Source of the DNA: an uncultured Acetatifactor sp.
GTDB lineage: Bacteria > Bacillota > Clostridia > Lachnospirales > Lachnospiraceae
Assembly: GCA_910577235.1 (NCBI GenBank)
Contig: CAJTMX010000010.1
Span: forward strand, 49,831 to 113,830
DNA: 64,000 nucleotides
Direction: 5' to 3'
Positions 16,103 through 24,561 of the stretch are shown here, piece by piece. A model generated the notes under the pieces. The model was not told where the DNA came from. It saw nothing but the letters and a program-made list of their open reading frames with translations, and made no database searches. A program made the position numbers and the translations under genes. How positions within the stretch are numbered: position 1 is the first letter of the stretch; each line of letters opens with the position of its first letter.

Positions 16103-18142
16103 ATGGAACTTTCATTATTGAGAGTGCTCAGAGAAGAGCAGAAAAAAAATGTTGTGATATATGGCAGCTCCATGCGGTGTGCAGGATTGACTCGGGAAGA
16201 AATTCGGGAATTCAATATCAGAGAATGGGATATGGGAACCGGGAAAGGTACAAATGCTGATGCCATTATTCTAATGAAACAATTGATAGCTCACAGAGAT
16301 ATTTTTGCAGAATTGCAGGATTATTGCAGGCGGAATAATGCAGAAGTCTTTGATATACATGGTCACAGGCTTGGTCAGATATGTGAAAGAGCCAAAAAGC
16401 GTGGGATGTGTAATAGAAAAGAACTGATGGAGCAGATTGCTGTGCATGATTGCGTCAGCTTTGATCTTTTTGATACACTTCTGACCAGAAAGGTACTGTC
16501 GCCAGAGGATGTATTTGATCTTGTGGATAGAAAACTTTGTCAAGAAGGAATCAGAGTCAGGAACTTTAAGAAAAAAAGATTGAAAGCGCAGGAAGAATTG
16601 GGGCTCTCCAACCCTACATTATATGATATTTATCGTAAGTTTAGCCAAAAATATAGATTGTCGGAAGAAATAGTACAACGCTGTATGGAAACTGAACTGA
16701 TGGTTGAAAGTAGCGTGTTAACTCCGCGGCAGGATATGTTGGCAATCTATGAGGAATGCATAGCCAAAGGGAAAAAAGTGAGTCTGGTAACAGACATGTA
16801 TATTCCGGAAAAGTTGTTGTTTCCCATTTTAGAGAGGAATGGGATAGGTAAATACGACAGACTCTATGTTTCGTGTGACAGGAAACAGTTAAAGTTACAG
16901 GGGTTATTACAAACATATCGCAAAGAGACAAAGGGAACAAAGTATCTGCATATAGGGGATCATTTCATACATGATGGAATATGCGCGGAACTGGCAGATA
17001 TGGATTATTGTTTGATTGCCAGTGGGTATGCGCTTGCTGTACAGTCGGTGTACAGCGCATGTATAGAGCAGGCACGCTCACTTGAAGAACATATAATGCT
17101 TGGAATGCTGTTCGCAAAATTGTTTAACAGTCCTTTTGACAGCCCGGCGGAGAAGAACAGCATCGCAATATTTGAAGATTACGATTACGGATATTACTTC
17201 TGCGCTCCACTGATTAGCCTGTTTGTTGTATGGCTATATAATCAGTTTCTTAGCCACAAGTTTGACAATGTACTATTTGCCTCCAGAGATGGGTATCTAA
17301 TTAAAAAATTATATGAGATTCTTTGTAATGAAAAAGAATCTTTTTCTGCCCCCTCCGGCATATATTTTTATACTTCACGAAAAGCTACAGTAATGACCAA
17401 CATTAATAATGAGTCATATATCAATATGTTGATAGATATATCTCAGCAGATGGCACCGCAGGAGATGATGCGTAATTTTTTTGGACTGGATAAGAAAGAT
17501 ATTTTGGAGTACGATAAAGAAAAATATGACGACAGTATTCATAATTATGTGTGGGACCATCTAAATGCCATACTTGCAAGATCTAATCTGGCAAAAATGA
17601 ATTATTATAAATACATGGGAAGACTTTCCTTGAAAATAGGAGCAAAATATGCGTTTATGGACTTCGTGTCATCTGGAACCAGCCAAAAGTCTTTGGCACG
17701 GATTGCTCCATTTGAACTATATGGCTTTTACGCTGGATGGAATGGCACGGAAAACAAAGAGGAGGTCGGAGTACAGGCTCTTTTTGAGGGAGAGGAATCG
17801 TTTTTTATAAAAAATTATAAGATTATGGAGACATTTATGACTTCAGAAGAACCGTCTCTCAGTCATTTTGATGAGGAGGGTCAACCTGTATTTTCCGGTC
17901 AGGACAGGCGGGCCAGGGAGCTGGTATATGTTAATTCCATGCAGAGAGCCTGCGAAGACTATTTCCGTGAGTTGCTGGAGATTATGATACCGGTAGAGGA
18001 AGAAATCGACAAAGGTTTTGTGGACATGTTGTTTGCAATCAGCGCTAAGGCCTTTGTGGTCAATGCAGATAGCTTTTTAAACCACATGAACTTGATGGAT
18101 AACTGGCGTAAAAAGCGAAATAAACTTTCGAGGACGATATGA
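16103..18142 (+). CDS. HAD-superfamily protein with large C-terminal domain
   Basis: A protein of about 679 residues. The N-terminus has the hydrophobic strand NVVIYGSS of the cluster's Rossmann-like module. A HAD domain follows at residues 115-330: CVSFDLFDTLLTRK (both motif I aspartates present), SLVTDMYIPEKLLFPIL and YLHIGDHFIHDG. The remaining ~350 residues hold FASRDGYLIKKLYEIL and FMDFVSSGTSQKSL and no named domain that I recognise. Proteins of this type recur beside glycosyltransferases in clostridial surface-glycan loci; a sugar-phosphate phosphatase role is inferred. ATG 16103 has GAGG at seven bases; ATG 16091 is an alternative. Unlike the HAD part of the 10713-13874 protein, this one is catalytically intact. 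Confidence 0.75.
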   Translation: MELSLLRVLREEQKKNVVIYGSSMRCAGLTREEIREFNIREWDMGTGKGTNADAIILMKQLIAHRDIFAELQDYCRRNNAEVFDIHGHRLGQICERAKKRGMCNRKELMEQIAVHDCVSFDLFDTLLTRKVLSPEDVFDLVDRKLCQEGIRVRNFKKKRLKAQEELGLSNPTLYDIYRKFSQKYRLSEEIVQRCMETELMVESSVLTPRQDMLAIYEECIAKGKKVSLVTDMYIPEKLLFPILERNGIGKYDRLYVSCDRKQLKLQGLLQTYRKETKGTKYLHIGDHFIHDGICAELADMDYCLIASGYALAVQSVYSACIEQARSLEEHIMLGMLFAKLFNSPFDSPAEKNSIAIFEDYDYGYYFCAPLISLFVVWLYNQFLSHKFDNVLFASRDGYLIKKLYEILCNEKESFSAPSGIYFYTSRKATVMTNINNESYINMLIDISQQMAPQEMMRNFFGLDKKDILEYDKEKYDDSIHNYVWDHLNAILARSNLAKMNYYKYMGRLSLKIGAKYAFMDFVSSGTSQKSLARIAPFELYGFYAGWNGTENKEEVGVQALFEGEESFFIKNYKIMETFMTSEEPSLSHFDEEGQPVFSGQDRRARELVYVNSMQRACEDYFRELLEIMIPVEEEIDKGFVDMLFAISAKAFVVNADSFLNHMNLMDNWRKKRNKLSRTI

Positions 18143-18164
18143 TAGAATTAGAGAGGGAAGTGCA

Positions 18165-20627
18165 TTGGGTATAATAGAATCAAATCGAGATGAATTACTG
18201 AATGACGATGAAGTAGGCAAACTGCTGTTGAGCGGAGATGCGTTTGATCTGGATTCTGTTTTGAAAGATGCCGACTGGGATGTTTTTTATCAATTAAGTC
18301 CCATGCGTGAAGGGCTTTTTAACTGGTATTCTTTTAGAAAAGGATGTCATATTCTGGAGCTGAGCTGTGGATTTGGAGGCCTGACCGGAGTTTTATGTAG
18401 AAACGCGGAGACAGTTACTGTTCTTGAGCAGTCACAATATCGAGCGAAATGCATTGAACAGAGATATGCGGAAATGAATAATCTGACCGTCATAGCAGGC
18501 GGTCTGGAAGCACTATCAGTAAATAAGAGATATGACTACATTATAGTAGAACACACAATCAATACAGGGGAAGAGCTGGATACAATGCTGCAGCAACTTA
18601 CTATGTGGCTGGCAAAGTCAGGCCGCTTGCTGTTTGCCTGCAACAACCGTTTTGGGATAAAGTATTGGTGCGGTGTTCCGGATAAGATAAGTAATAGGCC
18701 GTTTGGCGGCTTTAGATTTACAGGAAATACTAAGGGATTGAGCCGCCAGGATCTGCTGGATAGATTGAAAAGTAATATTTTCCTAAAAGGATTTCAGATA
18801 TATTACCCGTTTCCTGATGAAAGGTTGCCTCAGGCAATCTATACAGATGAATTATTGCCGAAGGTTAGCATTCGGGACAGAGTTATTCCTTATTATACAG
18901 ATCAGGAACAAGAGAACTTGCTTTATCGGGAGAATGATATCAGTGATGATCTGGTCACCAACGGGGTGTTGCCTTTTTTTTCAAATGCTTTTTTGGTAGA
19001 ATGCGCCCAAGAGAAATTTGCCGGCGAGGTTATGTTTGCGGCGCTTTCGACAGACCGGGGAGAGGAACATGGATTTGCGACGATAATAGCCAGGGGGGAC
19101 GTTGTCAGGAAAAAAGCTTTGTTTCCGAAGGGAATAGAGAGTCTGAAACGCATATGCTCCAACCAGCAGGAGCTGGAAGAGCGGGGCGTTCATTGTGTGG
19201 AGCAGTGTCTGACAAATGACTGTATAGAGATGCCCTTCATCAAAGGACCTACGTTAGTTGAAGCATTAAAAGGTTTCTTTTTTAATGATCCTGCGGAAGT
19301 CACAAAAATATTTGATGCTTTGTATGAAATTATTCAGCAATCGTCCGTTCATGTATCTTTTGAACAGTGTAAGTTACGGGATTCTGAATTGACAGAGAGT
19401 AATGCCGGGGTTGTTTTACAGAAGGCATATATTGATATGATTCCCTATAACTGTTTTCTGGATAGAGATGGTTTTCTGTTTTACGATCAGGAGTTTGTGC
19501 AAGAATGCTACCCTGCGAAGTATGTTATGTTCAGAGCGCTGCGATATACATATATCTATATTGCGGATGCTGAGAAGATTATACCGCTGTCATACTATAA
19601 GGAAAGATATATTCTGATGGAAACATGGGCAGCATTTGAGCGTGAGGAGGCCAGGTTTATTGAGGAAAACAGAAACTATGACATGTATACTTCATTTTAT
19701 CGCTGGGCAGGAGCAGGGGACAATACAACTATGAACTTGAAGAAAACGGTGTTTCAGAAAAAAAGTTACGATATTGAATTATATAAGAAAGATTACCGCT
19801 TGAAAGCTGTCAGGGCGGTTCAATTACGGATGCTGAGAGAGTTTGACAGGGTTTGCAACGAAAACGATTTGTCATATTGCGCTGCGTACGGAACTCTGCT
19901 GGGTGCTGTAAGGCACAAGGGATATATTCCATGGGATGATGATTTGGACCTAATAATGCCTCGAGCAGATTTTGACAGGTTGACAAAGATTGCTCCTATT
20001 GTGTTTTCTGCTCCCTATTTTTTACAAACCTCGGAAAATGACGAGTGTTTCTATGGAGGATATGCGAGACTGCGCGACAGTCAAACAACCGGTTTAGAAG
20101 AGCGGGATCAGGGGCAGAAGTGTAACAGAGGAATCTGGATAGACATCTTTCCGCTGGATGATATATTAGAAGATATAGCAGAGAGGAATCTTCAAGCTGA
20201 AAGGATTGAATATTTCCAGAGGCTGCTGATTAAAAAAGCTTATCCCGATAAGAGACGGATATGGAATATATCGGCGGAGGAGGAGGCCTGGTATCTGAGA
20301 GCGAGCAGGCTTTTTTCCAGGGAAGAATTGTCTGCCGCGCTTCACGATACGCTTGCCAATTATGGAACCCGGTTGTCTGACAGGGTTGCGGTACTTGCAA
20401 GAAACCGGTTTGGGAGGAAAATGCCAGTATATCGCAGGTCCGACTTTGAATTTTTGATAAAAGGCAGATTTGAGGATATGGAAATTCCTGTTCCGGTAGG
20501 TTTTGAAAACTGTTTGAAAGAAGATTATGGTGAAAGCTACCTCTTATATCCCTCTGCAAAGGAGCGTATATCTCATCATAAGGTAGTGTTTGACGCGTCT
20601 AAATCGTATGTTGATTATTTGTCTTAA
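18165..20627 (+). CDS. Methyltransferase-LicD fusion protein
   Basis: An 820-residue fusion. Residues 50-190 are a SAM methyltransferase (ILELSCGFGGLTGVLC is motif I). The middle (about 330-500) has NCFLDRDGFLFYDQEF and FRALRYTYIYI, features like the kinase-like segments found in related proteins. Residues 545-820 are LicD: LREFDRVCNENDLSYCAAYG, LLGAVRHKGYIPWDDDLDL with the metal-binding aspartates, and GIWIDIFPLDD. LicD proteins are nucleotidyltransferase-fold enzymes that transfer phosphocholine or similar phospho-groups from CDP-activated donors to glycans. The start appears to be TTG 18165, with GAGAGGGAAG upstream. A TagD-like cytidylyltransferase follows at once, which supports a CDP-linked donor. 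Confidence 0.85.
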   Translation: MGIIESNRDELLNDDEVGKLLLSGDAFDLDSVLKDADWDVFYQLSPMREGLFNWYSFRKGCHILELSCGFGGLTGVLCRNAETVTVLEQSQYRAKCIEQRYAEMNNLTVIAGGLEALSVNKRYDYIIVEHTINTGEELDTMLQQLTMWLAKSGRLLFACNNRFGIKYWCGVPDKISNRPFGGFRFTGNTKGLSRQDLLDRLKSNIFLKGFQIYYPFPDERLPQAIYTDELLPKVSIRDRVIPYYTDQEQENLLYRENDISDDLVTNGVLPFFSNAFLVECAQEKFAGEVMFAALSTDRGEEHGFATIIARGDVVRKKALFPKGIESLKRICSNQQELEERGVHCVEQCLTNDCIEMPFIKGPTLVEALKGFFFNDPAEVTKIFDALYEIIQQSSVHVSFEQCKLRDSELTESNAGVVLQKAYIDMIPYNCFLDRDGFLFYDQEFVQECYPAKYVMFRALRYTYIYIADAEKIIPLSYYKERYILMETWAAFEREEARFIEENRNYDMYTSFYRWAGAGDNTTMNLKKTVFQKKSYDIELYKKDYRLKAVRAVQLRMLREFDRVCNENDLSYCAAYGTLLGAVRHKGYIPWDDDLDLIMPRADFDRLTKIAPIVFSAPYFLQTSENDECFYGGYARLRDSQTTGLEERDQGQKCNRGIWIDIFPLDDILEDIAERNLQAERIEYFQRLLIKKAYPDKRRIWNISAEEEAWYLRASRLFSREELSAALHDTLANYGTRLSDRVAVLARNRFGRKMPVYRRSDFEFLIKGRFEDMEIPVPVGFENCLKEDYGESYLLYPSAKERISHHKVVFDASKSYVDYLS

Positions 20628-20671
20628 AAAAGGTATAATATAGCCTAATGTCAAATAGTGAGGAGAAAAAT

Positions 20672-21127
20672 ATGGAAAAATACAAAGTCGGTTATCTCGC
20701 AGGGGTGTTTGATCTGTTTCATGTGGGACATTTGAATCTTATTAGGCGCGCAAAAGAGAGATCCGAATTTCTGATAGTGGGTGCGCTTACCGACGAACTG
20801 GTAGTCAAATTTAAAGGAAATTTGCCATATATTTCGTTTGAAGAGCGCAGGCAGATATTGGAAGCGATTCGCTATGTGGATAAAGTCGTAGGAGTCACGG
20901 AAGAGAATCATGAAAAAATGAAAGCCTGGAATTTATATCATTTTGATTGTCTGTTTTCTGGAGACGATTATTCGGGTAATCCCTATTGGATAGAGGATCA
21001 AAAATCCCTTCAGAAAGTGGGGTCTAATATAGAATTTTTTCCGTATACAAAAAGCACAAGTTCTACAATGATCAAGGCGGCAATGGCAGGTAATATGCAA
21101 AAAAAGGATGATAAAAAGAATGAGTAA
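20672..21127 (+). CDS. TagD/GCT-like cytidylyltransferase
   Basis: A 151-residue nucleotidyltransferase of the cytidylyltransferase-like family. GVFDLFHVGHLNLIRRAKE carries the HxGH motif, and YTKSTSSTMIK is the C-terminal ST-rich signature. Glycerol-3-phosphate cytidylyltransferases (TagD) have this length and make CDP-glycerol for teichoic acids; choline-phosphate or other substrates are possible. Its place between a LicD fusion and an ABC-2 exporter suggests that it feeds the LicD step. ATG 20672 follows GAGGAG at seven bases; an upstream ATG at 20648 precedes that site and is unlikely. The 3' end overlaps the next gene by eight bases. Confidence 0.85.
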   Translation: MEKYKVGYLAGVFDLFHVGHLNLIRRAKERSEFLIVGALTDELVVKFKGNLPYISFEERRQILEAIRYVDKVVGVTEENHEKMKAWNLYHFDCLFSGDDYSGNPYWIEDQKSLQKVGSNIEFFPYTKSTSSTMIKAAMAGNMQKKDDKKNE

Positions 21128-22457
21128 GAATTTAAAGGGAGTATTCCGGGTTGTCAAAATGCTTATTATTGTTTTGGGAATTGCCGGAATCATCTGGACT
21201 GGGCTACACCAGTTTAACAATCGTAATATAATGATGGAGATTGAAACGGAGCAGGGAAAACAAGCGATATTCATATCCAATGACGTCATTGCGAAAGGGC
21301 AGTTTACAACAATACTGTTCGAGGATGCCGACGAGGTCAGACTTAAGAAGATTAAATTTTTCGGTCAATGGAAAAGTGTTTTGCTCAAGGAACTAAGTTA
21401 CAGCAATGTGGCAGCATATGTAGAGACAATACAACAGGGAAAAATGCATACGGAGAGCGGGCAGCTCGTCTTAACAGGAAACGGAAGGATCTGCATGGAA
21501 ATGAACGCTTCTTTTGTGAAAATGATGCAGGAATTATCGGCATCTTTTCTTCAAGAGCGGCTGGTGATCATGGGGTTGATTGCGAGCCTCGCCGCAATAA
21601 TGATTATAGTGTGTAATGCCATACAGGAAAAACTTACAGAAAATAATTGGAATAATCACGGGCCGATATATGATATAAAGCGATTTTGCAGGGATTTAGT
21701 TAAGTATTGGCAGTATATGGTGTTTTCCGCCAAAGCTGATCTGAGAGCAGAAGTTGCCGACTCTTATTTAAATAGATTGTGGTGGCTTTTAGAGCCTTTT
21801 TTTAACATGCTTATATATGTTATCGTCTTTGGGCAGGTTATGGGCAATTCAATAGAAAATTATGCTACTTTTGTGTTTTCTGGACTGTTAATGTGGAATT
21901 TCTTTAATAAAACTGTGGGATATAGTGTTAAATTGGTGCGTAGTAACAGAGATATTGTAACAAAGGTATATATACCGAAGTTTGTCATTTTGATCTCAAA
22001 CATGATGCTGAATTTTATGAAACTCGCGTTTTCCATGATTGTGCTATTGGTTATGCTTGCCGTTTTTAAAGTGCATATAGGAATCAACGTTATCTGGTTT
22101 TTCCCGGCTTATTTAGTAATGATGCTATTGGCCTTTGGCGTGGGGATGATATTTTTACATTTAGGGGTTTATGTGGATGATCTGTCCTATGCGGTGGGTA
22201 TTCTTCTAAATATGTTAATGTTTCTGTCCGGCATTTTTTACAATGTGATGACAACATTGCAAGATCCTTTGAACGGCATGATGCTATGTCTCAATCCCGC
22301 GGCTATGTTTATCGATACAATGAGGCAGGCGCTGGTATATAACACAGTGGCCAATCTCCCTGTTTTGGGAGTATGGTTTTTAATTGCGATTATCTTGTGC
22401 TATATAGGTATCCATATTGTCTATAAAAATGAAAACAGTTATGTGAAGGTGGTGTAA
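21120..22457 (+). CDS. ABC-2 type polysaccharide/teichoate exporter permease with N-terminal extension
   Basis: A 445-residue membrane protein. Its C-terminal 250 residues are a TagG/Wzm-like ABC-2 permease: an amphipathic entry helix, then DSYLNRLWWLLEPFFNMLIY, FSGLLMWNFFNKTV, and further helices ending in a short cytoplasmic tail. The N-terminal 180 residues are unusual. They form one membrane helix (VVKMLIIVLGIAGIIWTGL), about 115 mainly beta-type residues that should lie outside the cell, and a second helix (LVIMGLIASLAAIMIIVC). TagG is normally about 270 residues. ATG 21120 is chosen; 21108 is in frame but lies inside the AAAGGA site. The ATPase gene follows three bases after the stop. 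Confidence 0.85.
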   Translation: MSKNLKGVFRVVKMLIIVLGIAGIIWTGLHQFNNRNIMMEIETEQGKQAIFISNDVIAKGQFTTILFEDADEVRLKKIKFFGQWKSVLLKELSYSNVAAYVETIQQGKMHTESGQLVLTGNGRICMEMNASFVKMMQELSASFLQERLVIMGLIASLAAIMIIVCNAIQEKLTENNWNNHGPIYDIKRFCRDLVKYWQYMVFSAKADLRAEVADSYLNRLWWLLEPFFNMLIYVIVFGQVMGNSIENYATFVFSGLLMWNFFNKTVGYSVKLVRSNRDIVTKVYIPKFVILISNMMLNFMKLAFSMIVLLVMLAVFKVHIGINVIWFFPAYLVMMLLAFGVGMIFLHLGVYVDDLSYAVGILLNMLMFLSGIFYNVMTTLQDPLNGMMLCLNPAAMFIDTMRQALVYNTVANLPVLGVWFLIAIILCYIGIHIVYKNENSYVKVV

Positions 22458-22459
22458 AA

Positions 22460-23188
22460 ATGAGTGATATCGCATTGGAAGTCAATCATGTGAGTATTGA
22501 CTATAAAAACCTGATGCATATGTCTTTACATCAGGGAGTGCTGAAAGGGGATGTCAAACGCGCAGATATTATTCGTGCGGTAGATGACATATCTTTCACA
22601 GTTGAGAAAGGAAAGATACTGGGAATCGTAGGCCGTAACGGATCAGGAAAAACTACGTTGTTACGGTCTATCGCAGGAATTTTCAGACCAGATGAAGGCA
22701 ATATTGATACAAAAGGAAATAGGGTTTCATTAATGGCTATTGGAATTGGATTTAATCCAAGAAATACTGGACGGGAGAATATATTAAAATCCGGTATGCT
22801 GTTGGGATGCCAGTTGGATTATGTGAAAGAGCATATGGATGAAATTATTGAGTTTTCTGAGTTGGGCGACTTTATTGACAGACCGGTGCGTACTTATTCC
22901 AGCGGCATGTACTCTAAGTTATCGTTTGCCGTAACGGCGATACTGGACACAGATATTATGCTGGTGGACGAGGTCCTTAGTGTTGGAGATGAACATTTTC
23001 GTAAGAAGAGTTATGCCAAAATGGAAGAGCTGATGTTAAGTAATCGAACGGTACTGATCGTATCTCATGCCACAGACACTTTAAAAAAATTTTGTGATGA
23101 AATCCTCTGGATTAATGACGGTAAGTTTATGCAGCTGGGTGATACAGAGGGGGTTCTTTCTGAATATGATGAGTTCATGAACCTGTAG
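22460..23188 (+). CDS. ABC exporter ATPase (TagH/Wzt-like)
   Basis: A 242-residue ATP-binding subunit for the permease gene just upstream. Walker A is GRNGSGKTTLL, the Q-loop region has the family's AIGIGFNPRNTGRENI, the signature is YSSGMYSKL, and Walker B is DIMLVDEVLSVGDEHF with the switch His in IVSHATD. These are the marks of polysaccharide and teichoic acid exporters (TagH, Wzt). It lacks the C-terminal carbohydrate-binding domain that some Wzt proteins have, so export should not depend on recognising a modified chain end through this subunit. No Wzx/Wzy-type genes are visible, so this transporter is the likely export route for the cluster's polymer. Confidence 0.92.
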   Translation: MSDIALEVNHVSIDYKNLMHMSLHQGVLKGDVKRADIIRAVDDISFTVEKGKILGIVGRNGSGKTTLLRSIAGIFRPDEGNIDTKGNRVSLMAIGIGFNPRNTGRENILKSGMLLGCQLDYVKEHMDEIIEFSELGDFIDRPVRTYSSGMYSKLSFAVTAILDTDIMLVDEVLSVGDEHFRKKSYAKMEELMLSNRTVLIVSHATDTLKKFCDEILWINDGKFMQLGDTEGVLSEYDEFMNL

Positions 23189-23225
23189 TTTGATAGAAAT
23201 ATCTGAGCCAAACGGGAGAAACGCA

Positions 23226-24548
23226 ATGCAAAACCTGTATGATGAACAAGGTTATAAAATAGAACTGAGATTGTCTGAAACCTATAATCCCCAAAGGGCA
23301 GGCGAAAGCGATGATGCCAGAGATTTAGGTATCCTGGTCAGGTATTTGGGTGCTGCTGAACCGGAGCATGATCCCGTAGAATGGGACAACGATATGTATG
23401 TAATGTCCCGTCTGGAATTTCCTTTTAGAGGCGATTGGAATTATCATGCATTTAGGGATTTTTGGGGTCCAGAGGAAAATGGTACATGGACAGGCTCATG
23501 TAGTACGGCATATCTCAAAGATCCGGGTATTTATAAAAGCGGGTTAAAACTTATATATTATGTTCCTGCATTTCTGATTAAAATGCATTCAACTTTACGA
23601 ATTTCTGTAAACGGTGAGATATTGAGAGAGATTACACTCGAAGAAGAGGGAGTGCATACGGAACTTTTGGATGTGGCGAATGTGGGTAAGGAAGAGCGGA
23701 AATATCTACAGGATGCACATAGGATACTGAAAATATTGCTTCAGGATTTTGACCGGGTATGCCAGAAATATGGACTGCGCTATTATTTGATATGCGGTTC
23801 CTTGCTGGGGGCCACAAGACATCAGGATTTTATTCCGTGGGATGATGATGTGGATGTTGCTATGCCCAGAAAGGATTTTGATATTCTGCTGCAATATGTA
23901 AAAGAGGAATGGGGGGGAGACGGAGATATTCTGTTTCTTGACTATAATCAGATGGGTAATCATGCCTTTTTGGATTATATGACCCGAATTGTCTATATGA
24001 AAGAAGAAATACCAGTCAATATTTTTCGTAAGATCAGAGGGAAAGGAAGATCAGATGTGGATAATCATCTTCCGATGGATATTTATGTGTTGGATAATGC
24101 GTCAAACAATGCAGTATTTCATAAAATACAGACACAGATGATCAGAGGATTGTATGGGCTGGCGATGGGGCATCGCGCCTATGTATCTCCGGAGGATTAT
24201 ACGAATCGGGATAAAAAGACACAGAGGATTGTGAAGACTTTGTCCGGCATCGGGCGGCATATTCCGTTGTCTTGGATTTTGGGATGTTATGAATGGGTAA
24301 GAAAATGGAATAAAAACAAAGTTTGCGAGGACTATTTTGAATCCAATGGATTTATTTACTGTATTCCATGGAGATTTAAGCAAAAATGGTTTGGCGAGGG
24401 AACATCGTTACCACTAAGCGATATAAGTGTTAAAGTTCCCCAAGACTATGAGGCGTTTTTGGCAATGCATTATGAGGATTACAAGCAATACCCTCCGATG
24501 CATATGAGAAAACCAACACATAGTGCTGAGGCAAACGGAATTTTCTAA
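23226..24548 (+). CDS. LicD-family phosphotransferase with N-terminal beta domain
   Basis: A 440-residue protein. Residues 1-150 are mostly beta-type and unassigned. The LicD domain starts near residue 160: ILLQDFDRVCQKYGLRYYLI, CGSLLGATRHQDFIPWDDDV and DVAMPRKDFDILL, with the conserved paired aspartates. It ends with a typical LicD C-terminus (FGEGTSLPLSDISVKVP, then YEDYKQYPP). It probably adds a phospho-substituent to the exported glycan or to a lipid carrier, as a second LicD step besides the methyltransferase-LicD fusion. ATG 23226 has GGGAGA eight bases upstream; a TTG at 23190 is in frame but lacks a site. A G7 run at 23911-23917 lies in frame inside the gene. Confidence 0.85.
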   Translation: MQNLYDEQGYKIELRLSETYNPQRAGESDDARDLGILVRYLGAAEPEHDPVEWDNDMYVMSRLEFPFRGDWNYHAFRDFWGPEENGTWTGSCSTAYLKDPGIYKSGLKLIYYVPAFLIKMHSTLRISVNGEILREITLEEEGVHTELLDVANVGKEERKYLQDAHRILKILLQDFDRVCQKYGLRYYLICGSLLGATRHQDFIPWDDDVDVAMPRKDFDILLQYVKEEWGGDGDILFLDYNQMGNHAFLDYMTRIVYMKEEIPVNIFRKIRGKGRSDVDNHLPMDIYVLDNASNNAVFHKIQTQMIRGLYGLAMGHRAYVSPEDYTNRDKKTQRIVKTLSGIGRHIPLSWILGCYEWVRKWNKNKVCEDYFESNGFIYCIPWRFKQKWFGEGTSLPLSDISVKVPQDYEAFLAMHYEDYKQYPPMHMRKPTHSAEANGIF

Positions 24549-24561
24549 AGGGAGGACAATT

